The translations under genes were made by a program, and so were the position numbers. A stretch of DNA of 33,639 bases. Origin: Lawsonibacter sp. GTDB lineage: Bacteria > Bacillota > Clostridia > Oscillospirales > Oscillospiraceae. Position 1 is the stretch's first letter. Each line of letters begins with the position of its first letter. The stretch is taken from assembly GCA_022794495.1 (NCBI GenBank), contig JAAWEX010000004.1, forward strand, positions 1-33,639, in the 5' to 3' direction. The notes under the pieces were generated by a model, which had not been told where the DNA came from, searched no databases, and saw only the letters and a program-made list of their open reading frames with translations. Below, in pieces: positions 17,412-25,665 of the stretch.

Positions 17412-20171
17412 TTACCCCGCCATGCCGTCAGAGGGGCGCAGGGGGTCGGAGGGCAGAGTCGGCACATTAGGGAACACCGAGCCTCCGCCGGGGTTGGGGT
17501 TCCAGGGATTGACCTCCTCCCAGGGCTCATCCGGGCTGGTGGGATTGCTTGGATCGGTTGGATTGCTGGGGTTATTGGGCTCACTGGGATCAGTGGGATC
17601 GTAGGGGTAATACGGGGCGTTTGGATCAACGGGATTATTGGGGTCGTTGGGGTCGGGGTCCGTCACAGGGGCCTCGGTGTGGACGGTGCAGGGCCCGCAG
17701 GAGGAGACGTTGGCATAGCGCCAGATGTCGTCGTCCGCCACGGCGGTGGCAACCTGCTCCCGCTCGAAGTTGGGCGGGCAGAATTGCCGCTTGCTCTCCT
17801 CGGGGCAGAACTCCCCCGCCAGGTGATACAGGCCGGTGGCGCTGCCGTCCTCCTTAAGGACAGGGCTGTCCACACAGACGGTAATCACGCTCTCCGCAGT
17901 GTGGAAGGTGCAGATCTGGCCCTCGGGGTAGTCCTCGGGGAAGATGGAGCCGCTGGCCGTCCGGCCGCCCCGGGGGTCCATGGAGCAGTACTCGGTGGCG
18001 GGCAGGCCGGAGTCCAGGCAGTAGGTGATGGTCCGCCGTCCTCCCGGGTCCTCGTAGTTCTTGTCGGGCAGGCCCTCGTGAAGCCGGGTCATCACCTTAT
18101 TCCACAGCACCAGGGCGGGGTTCTCATAGTTTCTGGTAATCATCTTCTGGTTCCGGGCATAGCCTGTCCACACCACGGTGGTGTAGTAGGGGGTGTAACC
18201 GGCGAACCAGCGGTCGTAGTCCTCGCTGGTGGTGCCCGTCTTGCCGGCGGCGTGCTGACCCTTAATGCCGTAGCCTCCGGCGGTGCCGTTAAACACACCC
18301 TGGAGCATATTGTTCATATACCAGGCGGTTGATACCTTGATGACCTCTTCCTCCTCGGGCATTACCTCCAGCAGGGGAATCTCCTTGCCGTCCACCATTT
18401 GGGTCACCCGGGTGAAGGTGCGGGAGGAGTTGTATTTGCCCTGGTTGGGGAAGACGGAGTAGGCCTCGGCCATGTCCCGGGCGTTGGTGCCGTTGGTCAG
18501 GCCGCCCAGGGCCAGGGGGGCGATGCTCAAATCGCTCTTCCACTCGCCGTAGACCATCCGCCCCGGCTCCAGCTCAATGTGGTAGCGGTCCTGGACAAAT
18601 TTGAAGCTCTCCTCCGGGGTGACGTAGTCCCCCATAAGACGGACGGCCACCGTGTTCACCGAGCGCCGGAGGGCGTCGTAGATGACGGTCTGCCCCCGGT
18701 AGTGGGCGGCGCCCGAGTTCACCGGCCAGGCCTTGCCTCCCAGCACCTGGTAGGGGTAGTCGTCCACCACGGAGTAGGGGGTGATCTTCCCGAACTCGAT
18801 GGCGGGGGAGTAGACGGCCAGAGGCTTGATGGAGGAGCCCGGCGGCCTGTGGCCGTCGCTGGCGTAGTTGCTCCAGAGGTTGCCTGTCTTCTCGCCGAAC
18901 TGGCCGGCGATGGCCACCAGGTCGTGGGTCTCGTTGTTGATCACCGCGATGGCCGACTGCATCAGCTGGCCGTCCTTGGCGGTGTAGTTCAGGTTCTCGC
19001 GGTTGGTGTAGATGTCGTCCACAATGGCCTGTGCCTTGGGGTCGAAGCAGGTGTAGATGCGCAGGCCGCCCCGCTGGAGGGCCATGTTGGTCTGCTGGGC
19101 GGACCAGCCATACTCCTTGGCCAGGGCCTCCCGCACGTCGGAGATGACGGTCTCCTCATACCAGGTGTAGATATCCGCCTGGGCGCCCTGGCCCTCATCC
19201 CGGACAAAGACCAGCTCCTGGGCCATGGCCTCGTCGTACTCCGCCCGGCTGATCATCTCCTGCTCCAGCATCTGGTTCAGCACCACCCCCTGGCGGTACT
19301 TGTTCCAGCGCCGGGCGTCCCATATCTCGTCGGTGTTCACGCCCTGAGACCGGGCGAAGGAGTAGGGGCCGTATTTCGAGGGGTTGTTGGTGATGGAGAT
19401 CAGGCTGGCGCACTCGGCCAGGGTGAGCTCTGACACCGGCTTGCCGAAGTACTCCAGCGCGGCCGCCCCCACCCCCTCGCAGCCGCTGCCCAGGGGGATG
19501 ATGTTCAGGTAATACTCCAGGGTGTACTCCTTGGAGTTGTTCTGGGTGAAGCGGAAGGCCCGGACAATCTCCGTAATCTTCCGCTTTACGGTGGTCTCGT
19601 TGTAGTCGGTGGTGTTTTTAATGAGCTGCTGGGTAATGGTGGAGCCGCCCGAGATCTCCTGGCCGGTAAACATGGCCAATACCGCCTTGGCCGTCCGCCG
19701 CCAGTCCACGCCGGGGTGGGTCCAGAAGCGCTTATCCTCGATGGCCACGGTGGCCTGCTTCAAATACTCGGGCATCTCCTCATAATCCACCCAGATGGAC
19801 TTGGTGACGCTGAGCAGGGTGGTCATCTCCTTGTACTGCCCGGTCTCCTGATCCAGGTAGTACATGATGCTGTTCTCCCCCAGGGGGAAATCGTCCAGGC
19901 TCAGGTCGGCAATGGGTACGATGACCTCGTTGATGTACACCGCCGCGAAGCAGCACATCAGCGCCCCGGTACACAGGCCGATAAGAACGAGGGTGCCCAG
20001 CACCTTGAAAAAGGTGCCCAGGCCGGCTAGGACGGGGCTGCGCCGGCGCTTGCGCCTGTGCTTGCGGGTCCCCGCGTCCCGAGAGGACCGCCGCTCCCCG
20101 CCGGGCGCCTGCCTGCGGGAGGGGTAGTCGCTGTTCTCATAGAGAGAGTTGTGATCGTTGTAGTCTGACAC
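17412..20171 (-). CDS. Class A penicillin-binding protein (PBP1A-like, GT51 + transpeptidase) with Asp/Pro/Asn-rich C-terminal tail
   Basis: ATVAIEDKRFWTHPGVDWRRTAKAV, GGSTITQQLIKN (GT51), PPGSSIKPLAVY (SxxK), KTGTT; GTG start at 20171 has AGGAGGT-type RBS (GGAGGT) 6 nt upstream. Confidence 0.93.
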   Translation of the reverse strand: MSDYNDHNSLYENSDYPSRRQAPGGERRSSRDAGTRKHRRKRRRSPVLAGLGTFFKVLGTLVLIGLCTGALMCCFAAVYINEVIVPIADLSLDDFPLGENSIMYYLDQETGQYKEMTTLLSVTKSIWVDYEEMPEYLKQATVAIEDKRFWTHPGVDWRRTAKAVLAMFTGQEISGGSTITQQLIKNTTDYNETTVKRKITEIVRAFRFTQNNSKEYTLEYYLNIIPLGSGCEGVGAAALEYFGKPVSELTLAECASLISITNNPSKYGPYSFARSQGVNTDEIWDARRWNKYRQGVVLNQMLEQEMISRAEYDEAMAQELVFVRDEGQGAQADIYTWYEETVISDVREALAKEYGWSAQQTNMALQRGGLRIYTCFDPKAQAIVDDIYTNRENLNYTAKDGQLMQSAIAVINNETHDLVAIAGQFGEKTGNLWSNYASDGHRPPGSSIKPLAVYSPAIEFGKITPYSVVDDYPYQVLGGKAWPVNSGAAHYRGQTVIYDALRRSVNTVAVRLMGDYVTPEESFKFVQDRYHIELEPGRMVYGEWKSDLSIAPLALGGLTNGTNARDMAEAYSVFPNQGKYNSSRTFTRVTQMVDGKEIPLLEVMPEEEEVIKVSTAWYMNNMLQGVFNGTAGGYGIKGQHAAGKTGTTSEDYDRWFAGYTPYYTTVVWTGYARNQKMITRNYENPALVLWNKVMTRLHEGLPDKNYEDPGGRRTITYCLDSGLPATEYCSMDPRGGRTASGSIFPEDYPEGQICTFHTAESVITVCVDSPVLKEDGSATGLYHLAGEFCPEESKRQFCPPNFEREQVATAVADDDIWRYANVSSCGPCTVHTEAPVTDPDPNDPNNPVDPNAPYYPYDPTDPSEPNNPSNPTDPSNPTSPDEPWEEVNPWNPNPGGGSVFPNVPTLPSDPLRPSDGMAG

Positions 20172-20383
20172 AATGATACCTCCAGTCGGCCCGGGAGAGA
20201 CTCCTCTCCCCGCCCCGACTTTCTGTGGACAGGCCGCCGCCCGCCCGGATGTTCTGCTTGTTTTCGCTGAGCCTGTATCAGACCCAGCATAGGGTATTAT
20301 ACCAGATTTTCCTTGTTTGTCCACCCATAATCGGGCCCGCCCGCCATTTTTCAAAGATTATTAAAATTTACCTGTCTTTCCTC

Positions 20384-20412
20384 TTGCATTTTTTCCGCCG
20401 ACGGGGTAAAAT
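20384..20412 (+). promoter_or_regulatory. Candidate promoter for DUF1292 gene
   Basis: TTGCAT-17 nt-TAAAAT. Confidence 0.65.
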
Positions 20413-20442
20413 AAGAGCAAGAAAACACAGGAGGACGCCCCT

Positions 20443-20760
20443 ATGGACGACAGCTTCGGCCCCGATTTTATCACCGTCACCGACGAGGAAGGCAACGACT
20501 TCGAGCTGGAGATGGTGGACTCCCTGGAGCACAACGGCATTACCTACTACGCCATGTTCCCCGCTGTGGAAGAGGACGAGGCCACCGGCCAGCCCAAGGA
20601 CGTGGACGCCGACGACGAGGAGTATGGCCTGGTCATCATGAAGGCCATCCAGGAAAACGGCGAGGAGCTGCTGTCCACCCTGGACTCCGACGAGGAGCTG
20701 GACCAGGTGTATGAGCTGTTCATGGAGCGCTTCTTCCAGGACGAGGACGAAGAAGCGTAG
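20443..20760 (+). CDS. DUF1292 domain-containing protein (YrzB-like)
   Basis: FITVTDEEGNDFELEMVDSLEHNGITYYAMFPA...EEYGLVIMKAIQENGEELLSTLDSDEELDQVYELFMERF; RBS AGGAGG upstream. Confidence 0.88.
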   Translation: MDDSFGPDFITVTDEEGNDFELEMVDSLEHNGITYYAMFPAVEEDEATGQPKDVDADDEEYGLVIMKAIQENGEELLSTLDSDEELDQVYELFMERFFQDEDEEA

Positions 20761-20815
20761 GGGGCGGTCTCCGTGCCGCCCCGGGCAGGCGCAGAGGCCC
20801 GCCCTTACAGATGAC
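20758..20815. repeat. GC-rich palindromic intergenic repeat (TAGGGGGCGG...CCGCCC...CCCGCCCTTACA)
   Basis: TAGGGGGCGGtctccgtgCCGCCCCGGGCAGGCGCAGAGGCCCGCCCTTACA. Confidence 0.45.
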
Positions 20816-21071
20816 GAATCAAAGCATTGGGCCGCCGGGGGCGGCGGCCCTCATTCCTGCTCGGTGCGTGATGGGCTCTTTTAAACCCACATTTCTAAAA
20901 CGGGACGCCCCCCTCACAGCGCGGCTTGCAGGCCTCCCGGCCCCCTATGAGGTCAGCTGGACGTTGGAAGCAGAAAAACGCTGTGGAGGCGACCCACCTG
21001 CCATTCGTGCAGGTTTTAATTGGGCCCACACGGCCAGAGCGGGGTAAAAAAACAGATGTCTCAGCCTTTGG

Positions 21072-21100
21072 CCGCGGCAAAAGCCGCGGTCTCTTCTTAT
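21072..21100 (+). terminator. Possible terminator hairpin
   Basis: CCGCGGC-AAAA-GCCGCGG followed by TCTCTTCTTATTTT. Confidence 0.5.
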
Positions 21101-21134
21101 TTTATAAACAAAATGTAAAACTCCCCTCCGCCTC

Positions 21135-21163
21135 TTGCATTCAGGGGCGGATTTTAGTATAAT
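21135..21163 (+). promoter_or_regulatory. Candidate promoter for foldase gene
   Basis: TTGCAT-17 nt-TATAAT. Confidence 0.75.
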
Positions 21164-21168
21164 ATTTC

Positions 21169-21191
21169 GGAAATGCCCGGAGGGCATTTCC
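21169..21191 (+). other. 5'-UTR stem-loop of foldase mRNA
   Basis: GGAAATGCCC-GGA-GGGCATTTCC, perfect 10-bp stem beginning about 6 nt after the -10 box. Confidence 0.6.
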
Positions 21192-21226
21192 CTTCTACTA
21201 TTGAAAATGAGAGGACTGAATCAACT

Positions 21227-22729
21227 GTGAGTGCATCTCCTGAGAAAAAGTCCCGGAGCAGCCAGCGCCGGGAAGAGGAACAAAAAGACCGCCGCTCCGT
21301 GGCCCTGTACAGCGCAATCGGCCTGGCGGTGATTGTGTTCGCCGTTGTCCTGATGTTTTGGAACAGCGGCCTGCTCCAGCGCAATCTCACCGCCCTGGAC
21401 CTGAACGGAACCAAATACTCCGCCGCCGATGTGCAGTACTACTACAACAGCATCTACGCCTCCTACGCCAACCAGTACGCCTTCGACCCCAGCACCTCCG
21501 TGAAGAAGCAGGTCTACCAGGAGGAGACCCAGATGAGCTGGTACGACTACCTGCTGGACCAGGCCCTGGAGACCCTGCGCAGCAACGCCGCCCTGGCCGC
21601 CAAGGCGAAGGCTGAGGGCTTTTCCATCACCCCCGAAAGCCAGACCGAGCTGGACGCCTTTCTGGCTCAGCTCAACACCGCTTGGCTCAGCTACGGCTAC
21701 AACAGCCGCGAGGCCTTTATCAAGGCCAGCTTCGGCACCTACATGACCTACGACCGGCTGGCTGAGCTGGTGGGCATGGAGTATCTGGCCGGCGACTACG
21801 CCCAGTCCAAGCTGGACGCCATCGACCACCCCCAGGCCGACTACGACACCTACTACCAGGAGCACGCCGACGAGCTGGACACCATCGTGTACTCCCAGCT
21901 CACTTTCCGGGCCGTCCTCCCCACCACCGACGCCGAGGGCAACACCATCCAGCGCACCGAGGCGGAGCAGGCCTCTCAGCTGGAGCTTCTGAAGGTGGAG
22001 CAGAAGGCCCTGGCCGACGAGGTCAGAGCCAAGCTGGAGGGCGGGGCCAAGGCGGAGGACCTGGCTGAGGAGTACAAGGACCAGCTCTACAGCTCCTCCC
22101 TCTCCCGCCGCTCCACCGGCGCCAGCGCCAGCAACGCCTCCTACGGCGAATGGCTGCTGGACCCCGCCCGGAGGGCCGGGGATGTCACCCTCTCCGGACA
22201 GGACCTGAGCAGCTCCTCCAACTACTATGTGGTGGTCTTTGAGGAGCGGCTGCTGGACGAAAACACCACCCACAATGTGCGCCGCATCCTGGTGCAGGCG
22301 GGAGACAACAACTCCACCCCCACCCAGGAGCAGTACAGCGAGGCCGAGAAGAAGGCCCAGGAGCTGCTGGACCAGTGGAAGGCGGGGGACGCCGATGAAG
22401 CCTCCTTTGCCGACCTGGCCGTTTCTGAAAGCGCCGAAAGCGCCACCGCCCAGACCGGCGGCCTGGTCTCCAACATCACCCCCAACTCCAGCTACGGGGA
22501 GGACTTCCTGAGCTGGTCCACCGACCCCGTCCGTAAGGCGGGTGAGACCGGACTGGTTAAGACGGAGAACGGCTGGTATGTGACCTACTATGTCTCCTCC
22601 GGCGACCCCATCTGGAAGCAGACCACAACCGCCGCCCTCCAGCAGCAGGACTTCGACAAGCTGGCCGGCGATGCCAGCGAGGGCTGGACCGTCTCCACAG
22701 GCATGGGCATGAATTTCGTCAAGGCATAA
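21227..22729 (+). CDS. Membrane-anchored peptidyl-prolyl isomerase/foldase, PrsA/SurA-like
   Basis: N-terminal TM segment (SAIGLAVIVFAVVLMFW), SurA_N-like region, PpiC-like C-terminal region (VRRILVQAGDN...ASFADLAVSESAESATAQTGGLVSNITPN). GTG start at 21227 preferred because the ATG at 21173 lies in the 5' stem-loop. Confidence 0.82.
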   Translation: MSASPEKKSRSSQRREEEQKDRRSVALYSAIGLAVIVFAVVLMFWNSGLLQRNLTALDLNGTKYSAADVQYYYNSIYASYANQYAFDPSTSVKKQVYQEETQMSWYDYLLDQALETLRSNAALAAKAKAEGFSITPESQTELDAFLAQLNTAWLSYGYNSREAFIKASFGTYMTYDRLAELVGMEYLAGDYAQSKLDAIDHPQADYDTYYQEHADELDTIVYSQLTFRAVLPTTDAEGNTIQRTEAEQASQLELLKVEQKALADEVRAKLEGGAKAEDLAEEYKDQLYSSSLSRRSTGASASNASYGEWLLDPARRAGDVTLSGQDLSSSSNYYVVVFEERLLDENTTHNVRRILVQAGDNNSTPTQEQYSEAEKKAQELLDQWKAGDADEASFADLAVSESAESATAQTGGLVSNITPNSSYGEDFLSWSTDPVRKAGETGLVKTENGWYVTYYVSSGDPIWKQTTTAALQQQDFDKLAGDASEGWTVSTGMGMNFVKA

Positions 22730-22733
22730 AGAA

Positions 22734-22768
22734 AAACCTCCATTCAGAATTGAATGGAGGTTTTTTGC
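22734..22768. terminator. Bidirectional terminator between convergent genes
   Basis: AAAAACCTCCATTCA-GAAT-TGAATGGAGGTTTTTT. Confidence 0.92.
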
Positions 22769-22770
22769 AT

Positions 22771-23970
22771 CTACTTGGTGTAAGGCTTATCGCTCTCGAT
22801 AAACACACCCTGGGTCTTGCTCCAGCCCACGTTGAAACCCAGCGCCGCACCCAGGTCCCGGAGCTTGAAGTAGTTGTAGCCGCCGCCGTTGTCATCCACC
22901 AGGGTGATGGCCTCCATGCTCACCGCCTTGCCGTCTATTTGGACGGTCTGGGTTCCGCCGGTATAGGTCCGGTCGCCGGAGAAGGGAGTCTTCATCTCGG
23001 TGCCCCCCGCCTGGTAGCTGTGGCCTGTGGTGACGGAGATGGACTTAGTCGCGTTGTCATAGCCCACCGAGAACTGGGCCTTGGTCCCGTTCAGCACATA
23101 GGCCATATCCCGCAGCTTGATATAATTGGTGCCGTTGCCGCTGGCGTCCGTCAGCGCGTACATCTGGAACTCCACCTTTTTCCCGTCCACGGTGACGCTC
23201 TGGGTGCTGGCCAGGGCCATAGGCCGCTGGGTTTCCGCCGGGCTGCCGCTGTCGAAGTGGACCGCCGCATCCACCAGATACCGGTTCCCCGCCGCCCGGT
23301 TATCCACCACGATGGCGCTCCACTGGGCCTTGCTCCCGCCGTAGTAGACATCCGTCAGCCTGACGCAGTCGCCGAAGGCAGAGCTGTCAATGCTGGTAAC
23401 GCTGGCCGGGATCGTAACCCTGGTCAGGTTGGTGCAGCCCATAAAGGCCCCCTCACCGATGTTGGTATAGCCCTCTGGAATGGTCACGCTGGTTAAGCCG
23501 GTGCAGTCCTCAAAGGCGCCGGACAGCAATTTGGCGTTATTGCCGGGGAGATTCACACTGGTCAGGCCGGTGCACCGCTGAAAGGCCCCCACTCCGATGG
23601 TGCGGACGCTGGAGGGAATGGTGATGCTGGTCAGGCTGGTGCAGTCGTTAAAGGCCCGGGTGCCGATGGCGGTAACGCTGGTGGGGATGGTCACGCTGAC
23701 CAGCTTCTCGCAGCTGCGGAAGGCCCCCTCCTCAATGCTGGTGACCCCGGAAGGGATGGTCACGCTGGTCAGGTTGGGGCGGTTGCTCACCGCATAGGGC
23801 CCGATTTTGGTCACACCCGCCGGGATTGTCAATTCGCTGTCGCCGCCGAAGTAGCTGCGAAGCACACCATCCTTGATATCAAAGTCTCCCATATAGGCGG
23901 CGCCGGCCGCGGGCAGCAGGCCCAGGCACAGGACCAAAGCCAGCACAAGGGCGAATAATTTCTTCTTCAT
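22771..23970 (-). CDS. Secreted BspA-type leucine-rich repeat protein with C-terminal copper-amine-oxidase-N/stalk-like domain
   Basis: MKKKLFALVLALVLCLGLLPAAGAA signal peptide; seven 23-aa LRR_5 units; C-terminal YIKLRDMAYVLNGTKAQFSVGYD...YFKLRDLGAALGFNVGWSKTQGVFIESDKPY. Confidence 0.9.
   Translation of the reverse strand: MKKKLFALVLALVLCLGLLPAAGAAYMGDFDIKDGVLRSYFGGDSELTIPAGVTKIGPYAVSNRPNLTSVTIPSGVTSIEEGAFRSCEKLVSVTIPTSVTAIGTRAFNDCTSLTSITIPSSVRTIGVGAFQRCTGLTSVNLPGNNAKLLSGAFEDCTGLTSVTIPEGYTNIGEGAFMGCTNLTRVTIPASVTSIDSSAFGDCVRLTDVYYGGSKAQWSAIVVDNRAAGNRYLVDAAVHFDSGSPAETQRPMALASTQSVTVDGKKVEFQMYALTDASGNGTNYIKLRDMAYVLNGTKAQFSVGYDNATKSISVTTGHSYQAGGTEMKTPFSGDRTYTGGTQTVQIDGKAVSMEAITLVDDNGGGYNYFKLRDLGAALGFNVGWSKTQGVFIESDKPYTK
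23350..23832 (-). repeat. Seven tandem 69-bp units encoding 23-aa BspA-type LRRs
   Basis: LTIPAGVTKIGPYAVSNRPNLTS / VTIPSGVTSIEEGAFRSCEKLVS / VTIPTSVTAIGTRAFNDCTSLTS / ITIPSSVRTIGVGAFQRCTGLTS / VNLPGNNAKLLSGAFEDCTGLTS / VTIPEGYTNIGEGAFMGCTNLTR / VTIPASVTSIDSSAFGDCVRLTD. Confidence 0.95.
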
Positions 23971-24069
23971 GTTCTTTTCCCCTCTACATTTTACTCCGGC
24001 AGCCCGCCGGGCTGATAGGTTCACCGTCATTTTACCCGAAATCCCATCAAATTGCAAGGTGTTTTCAGC

Positions 24070-24106
24070 AAAAACCGCTCCGCCTGTTTCTGACAGCGGA
24101 GCGGTT
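24070..24106 (-). terminator. Terminator after deoC
   Basis: Minus strand AACCGCTCCGC-TGTCAGAAACAG-GCGGAGCGGTTTTTGC. Confidence 0.85.
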
Positions 24107-24111
24107 GGGAT

Positions 24112-24756
24112 TTATCTGACCAGGCCCACCAGGGCGCTGGCGCCAATTCTGTCAGCCCCGGCCTCAATCATAGCCTGGGCCTGCTCGAAGGTGCGGATGC
24201 CGCCGGCAGCCTTCACCCGCATATCGGGGCTGATATGGGTGCGGAACAGCAGAACGTCCTCTACCGTGGCCCCGCCTGCGGCGAAGCCTGTAGATGTTTT
24301 GATAAAGTCCGCGCCTGACATCGACACCACCCGGCACAGGGTCAGCTTTTCCTCCTGGCTGAAGTTACAGGCCTCCACGATGACCTTCAGGATGCGGCCC
24401 TTGCAGGAGGCCTTTACCGCCTTGATCTCCTCCAGCACGCCCTCCCAGTCGCCCGACTTGGCCAGGCCCTGATTGATGACCATGTCGATCTCATCCGCGC
24501 CGTCCCGGATGGCGTCCTCCGTCTCGAACACCTTCACCTCGGGGGTGCAGTAGCCGTTGGGGAACCCGATCACCGTGCATATCTTCAAGCTGTTCCCCAC
24601 ATAGTCGCTGGCCCGCTTCACATAGCGGGGCGGGATGCAGACGCTGGCCACACCGAACTGCCGGCCCTCGTCACAGACGGCTTTCACCTGATCCCAAGTG
24701 GCGGCGGGGGCGAGGATGGTGTGGTCAACCCGGCTTAAAATTTCATTTTGATCCAT
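24112..24756 (-). CDS. deoC: Deoxyribose-phosphate aldolase
   Basis: SRVDHTILAPAATWDQV; EIDMVINQG; LKVIVEACNFSQEEKLTLCRV; DFIKTSTGFAAGGATVEDV; KAAGGIRTFEQAQAMIEAGADRIGAS. Confidence 0.96.
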   Translation of the reverse strand: MDQNEILSRVDHTILAPAATWDQVKAVCDEGRQFGVASVCIPPRYVKRASDYVGNSLKICTVIGFPNGYCTPEVKVFETEDAIRDGADEIDMVINQGLAKSGDWEGVLEEIKAVKASCKGRILKVIVEACNFSQEEKLTLCRVVSMSGADFIKTSTGFAAGGATVEDVLLFRTHISPDMRVKAAGGIRTFEQAQAMIEAGADRIGASALVGLVR

Positions 24757-24798
24757 GATTGCGCTCCTTTCCCCGCCAGAGGCGGGTATTTTCTCCTT

Positions 24799-24827
24799 AT
24801 TTTACCCTTCTGCCGGGCAGTTGTCTA
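24799..24827 (-). promoter_or_regulatory. Candidate own promoter of deoC
   Basis: Minus strand TAGACA-17 nt-TAAAAT. Confidence 0.45.
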
Positions 24828-24921
24828 TTTATGGAAAGTAAAAAAATCAGACCGCTGAATAGGCCTTTTTTGTCTTTTCGACAACCTCCAGGGCCTTACG
24901 CGCCCAAACGCCCCTGTTTTC

Positions 24922-25662
24922 TCAGGACAGGCTTTTATTGGGCGGGTAGCCCACATATTTTTTATAGACCTTATTGAAATATTTATAGTCGGAAAAGCCA
25001 ACCATCTCGGCAATCTCATACATTTTCAGGTTCCCCTGCTTCTGCAGCTCCATCGCCCGGCTGATTCGATAGTAGTTTAAAAAATCGTGGAAGGTATACC
25101 CCACCTCCGCTTTAAACTTCGCGTTCAGGTGGGTACAGGAGACGTTCAGCTTCTGGCTCAGGTCGGTAATGGAGATGCGCTCGGCGTAGTGCTCCAGAAT
25201 GTATCGGAGCATCTCGGCGGCGTAGCGGTTGGAGACGGCCCCCGGGTCGAGGCTGAGCGCCGGGGAGGCCTCAGCCTGCCCCTGGCTGTCCCGCTGCCGC
25301 CGGGCCATGATTTTCTGGATGCACCGCTGCAAATCGTTAAAATCCACCGGCTTTAGAAGATACTCCACCACCCCCAGCCGGATGGCCTGCTGGGCGTAGT
25401 CAAATTCGCTGTAGCCCGAGACCACAATCGCGTCGAAGGCGCACAGCTCCAGCCCCCGCTCCAGCATCTCCAGCCCGTCCATGTCCTGCATCCGCACGTC
25501 TGTGATGACTACGTCGGGCCGCAGCGCCCTGATTTTTTCCAGCCCCTCCTCGCCGCTGCGGGCCTCGTCGGCCACCACGCAGCCCGCGGCGGTCCAGTCC
25601 ATCTGAAACCGGAGTCCCCGCCGGATTAGGTCCTCGTCCTCCACCAGCAAAACCTTCAGCAT
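24922..25662 (-). CDS. Response regulator with AraC-type DNA-binding domain (YesN-like)
   Basis: MLKVLLVEDEDLIRRGLRFQMDW receiver; PDVVITDVRMQDMDGLEML; C-terminal AraC HTH ISRAMELQKQGNLKMYEIAEMVGFSDYKYFNKVYKKYVGYPPNK. Confidence 0.95.
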   Translation of the reverse strand: MLKVLLVEDEDLIRRGLRFQMDWTAAGCVVADEARSGEEGLEKIRALRPDVVITDVRMQDMDGLEMLERGLELCAFDAIVVSGYSEFDYAQQAIRLGVVEYLLKPVDFNDLQRCIQKIMARRQRDSQGQAEASPALSLDPGAVSNRYAAEMLRYILEHYAERISITDLSQKLNVSCTHLNAKFKAEVGYTFHDFLNYYRISRAMELQKQGNLKMYEIAEMVGFSDYKYFNKVYKKYVGYPPNKSLS

Positions 25663-25665
25663 GGC

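Noticed and set aside
17346-19433. Long plus-strand ORFs (328 aa and 344 aa) opposite the PBP gene
   Set aside because: Antisense shadows of a clear class A PBP; no RBS and no recognisable domain
20172-20354. N-terminal extension of the PBP ORF (MKNGGRARLW...)
   Set aside because: The GTG at 20171 has a well-spaced GGAGGT RBS and the extension is non-homologous-looking low-quality sequence
21221-22273. 350-aa minus-strand ORF opposite the foldase gene
   Set aside because: Antisense shadow; Gly/Val/Leu/Gln-biased, no motif
23350-23832. 69-bp tandem periodicity as a CRISPR-like array
   Set aside because: Units are in-frame protein-coding LRR repeats with no constant repeat/variable spacer structure
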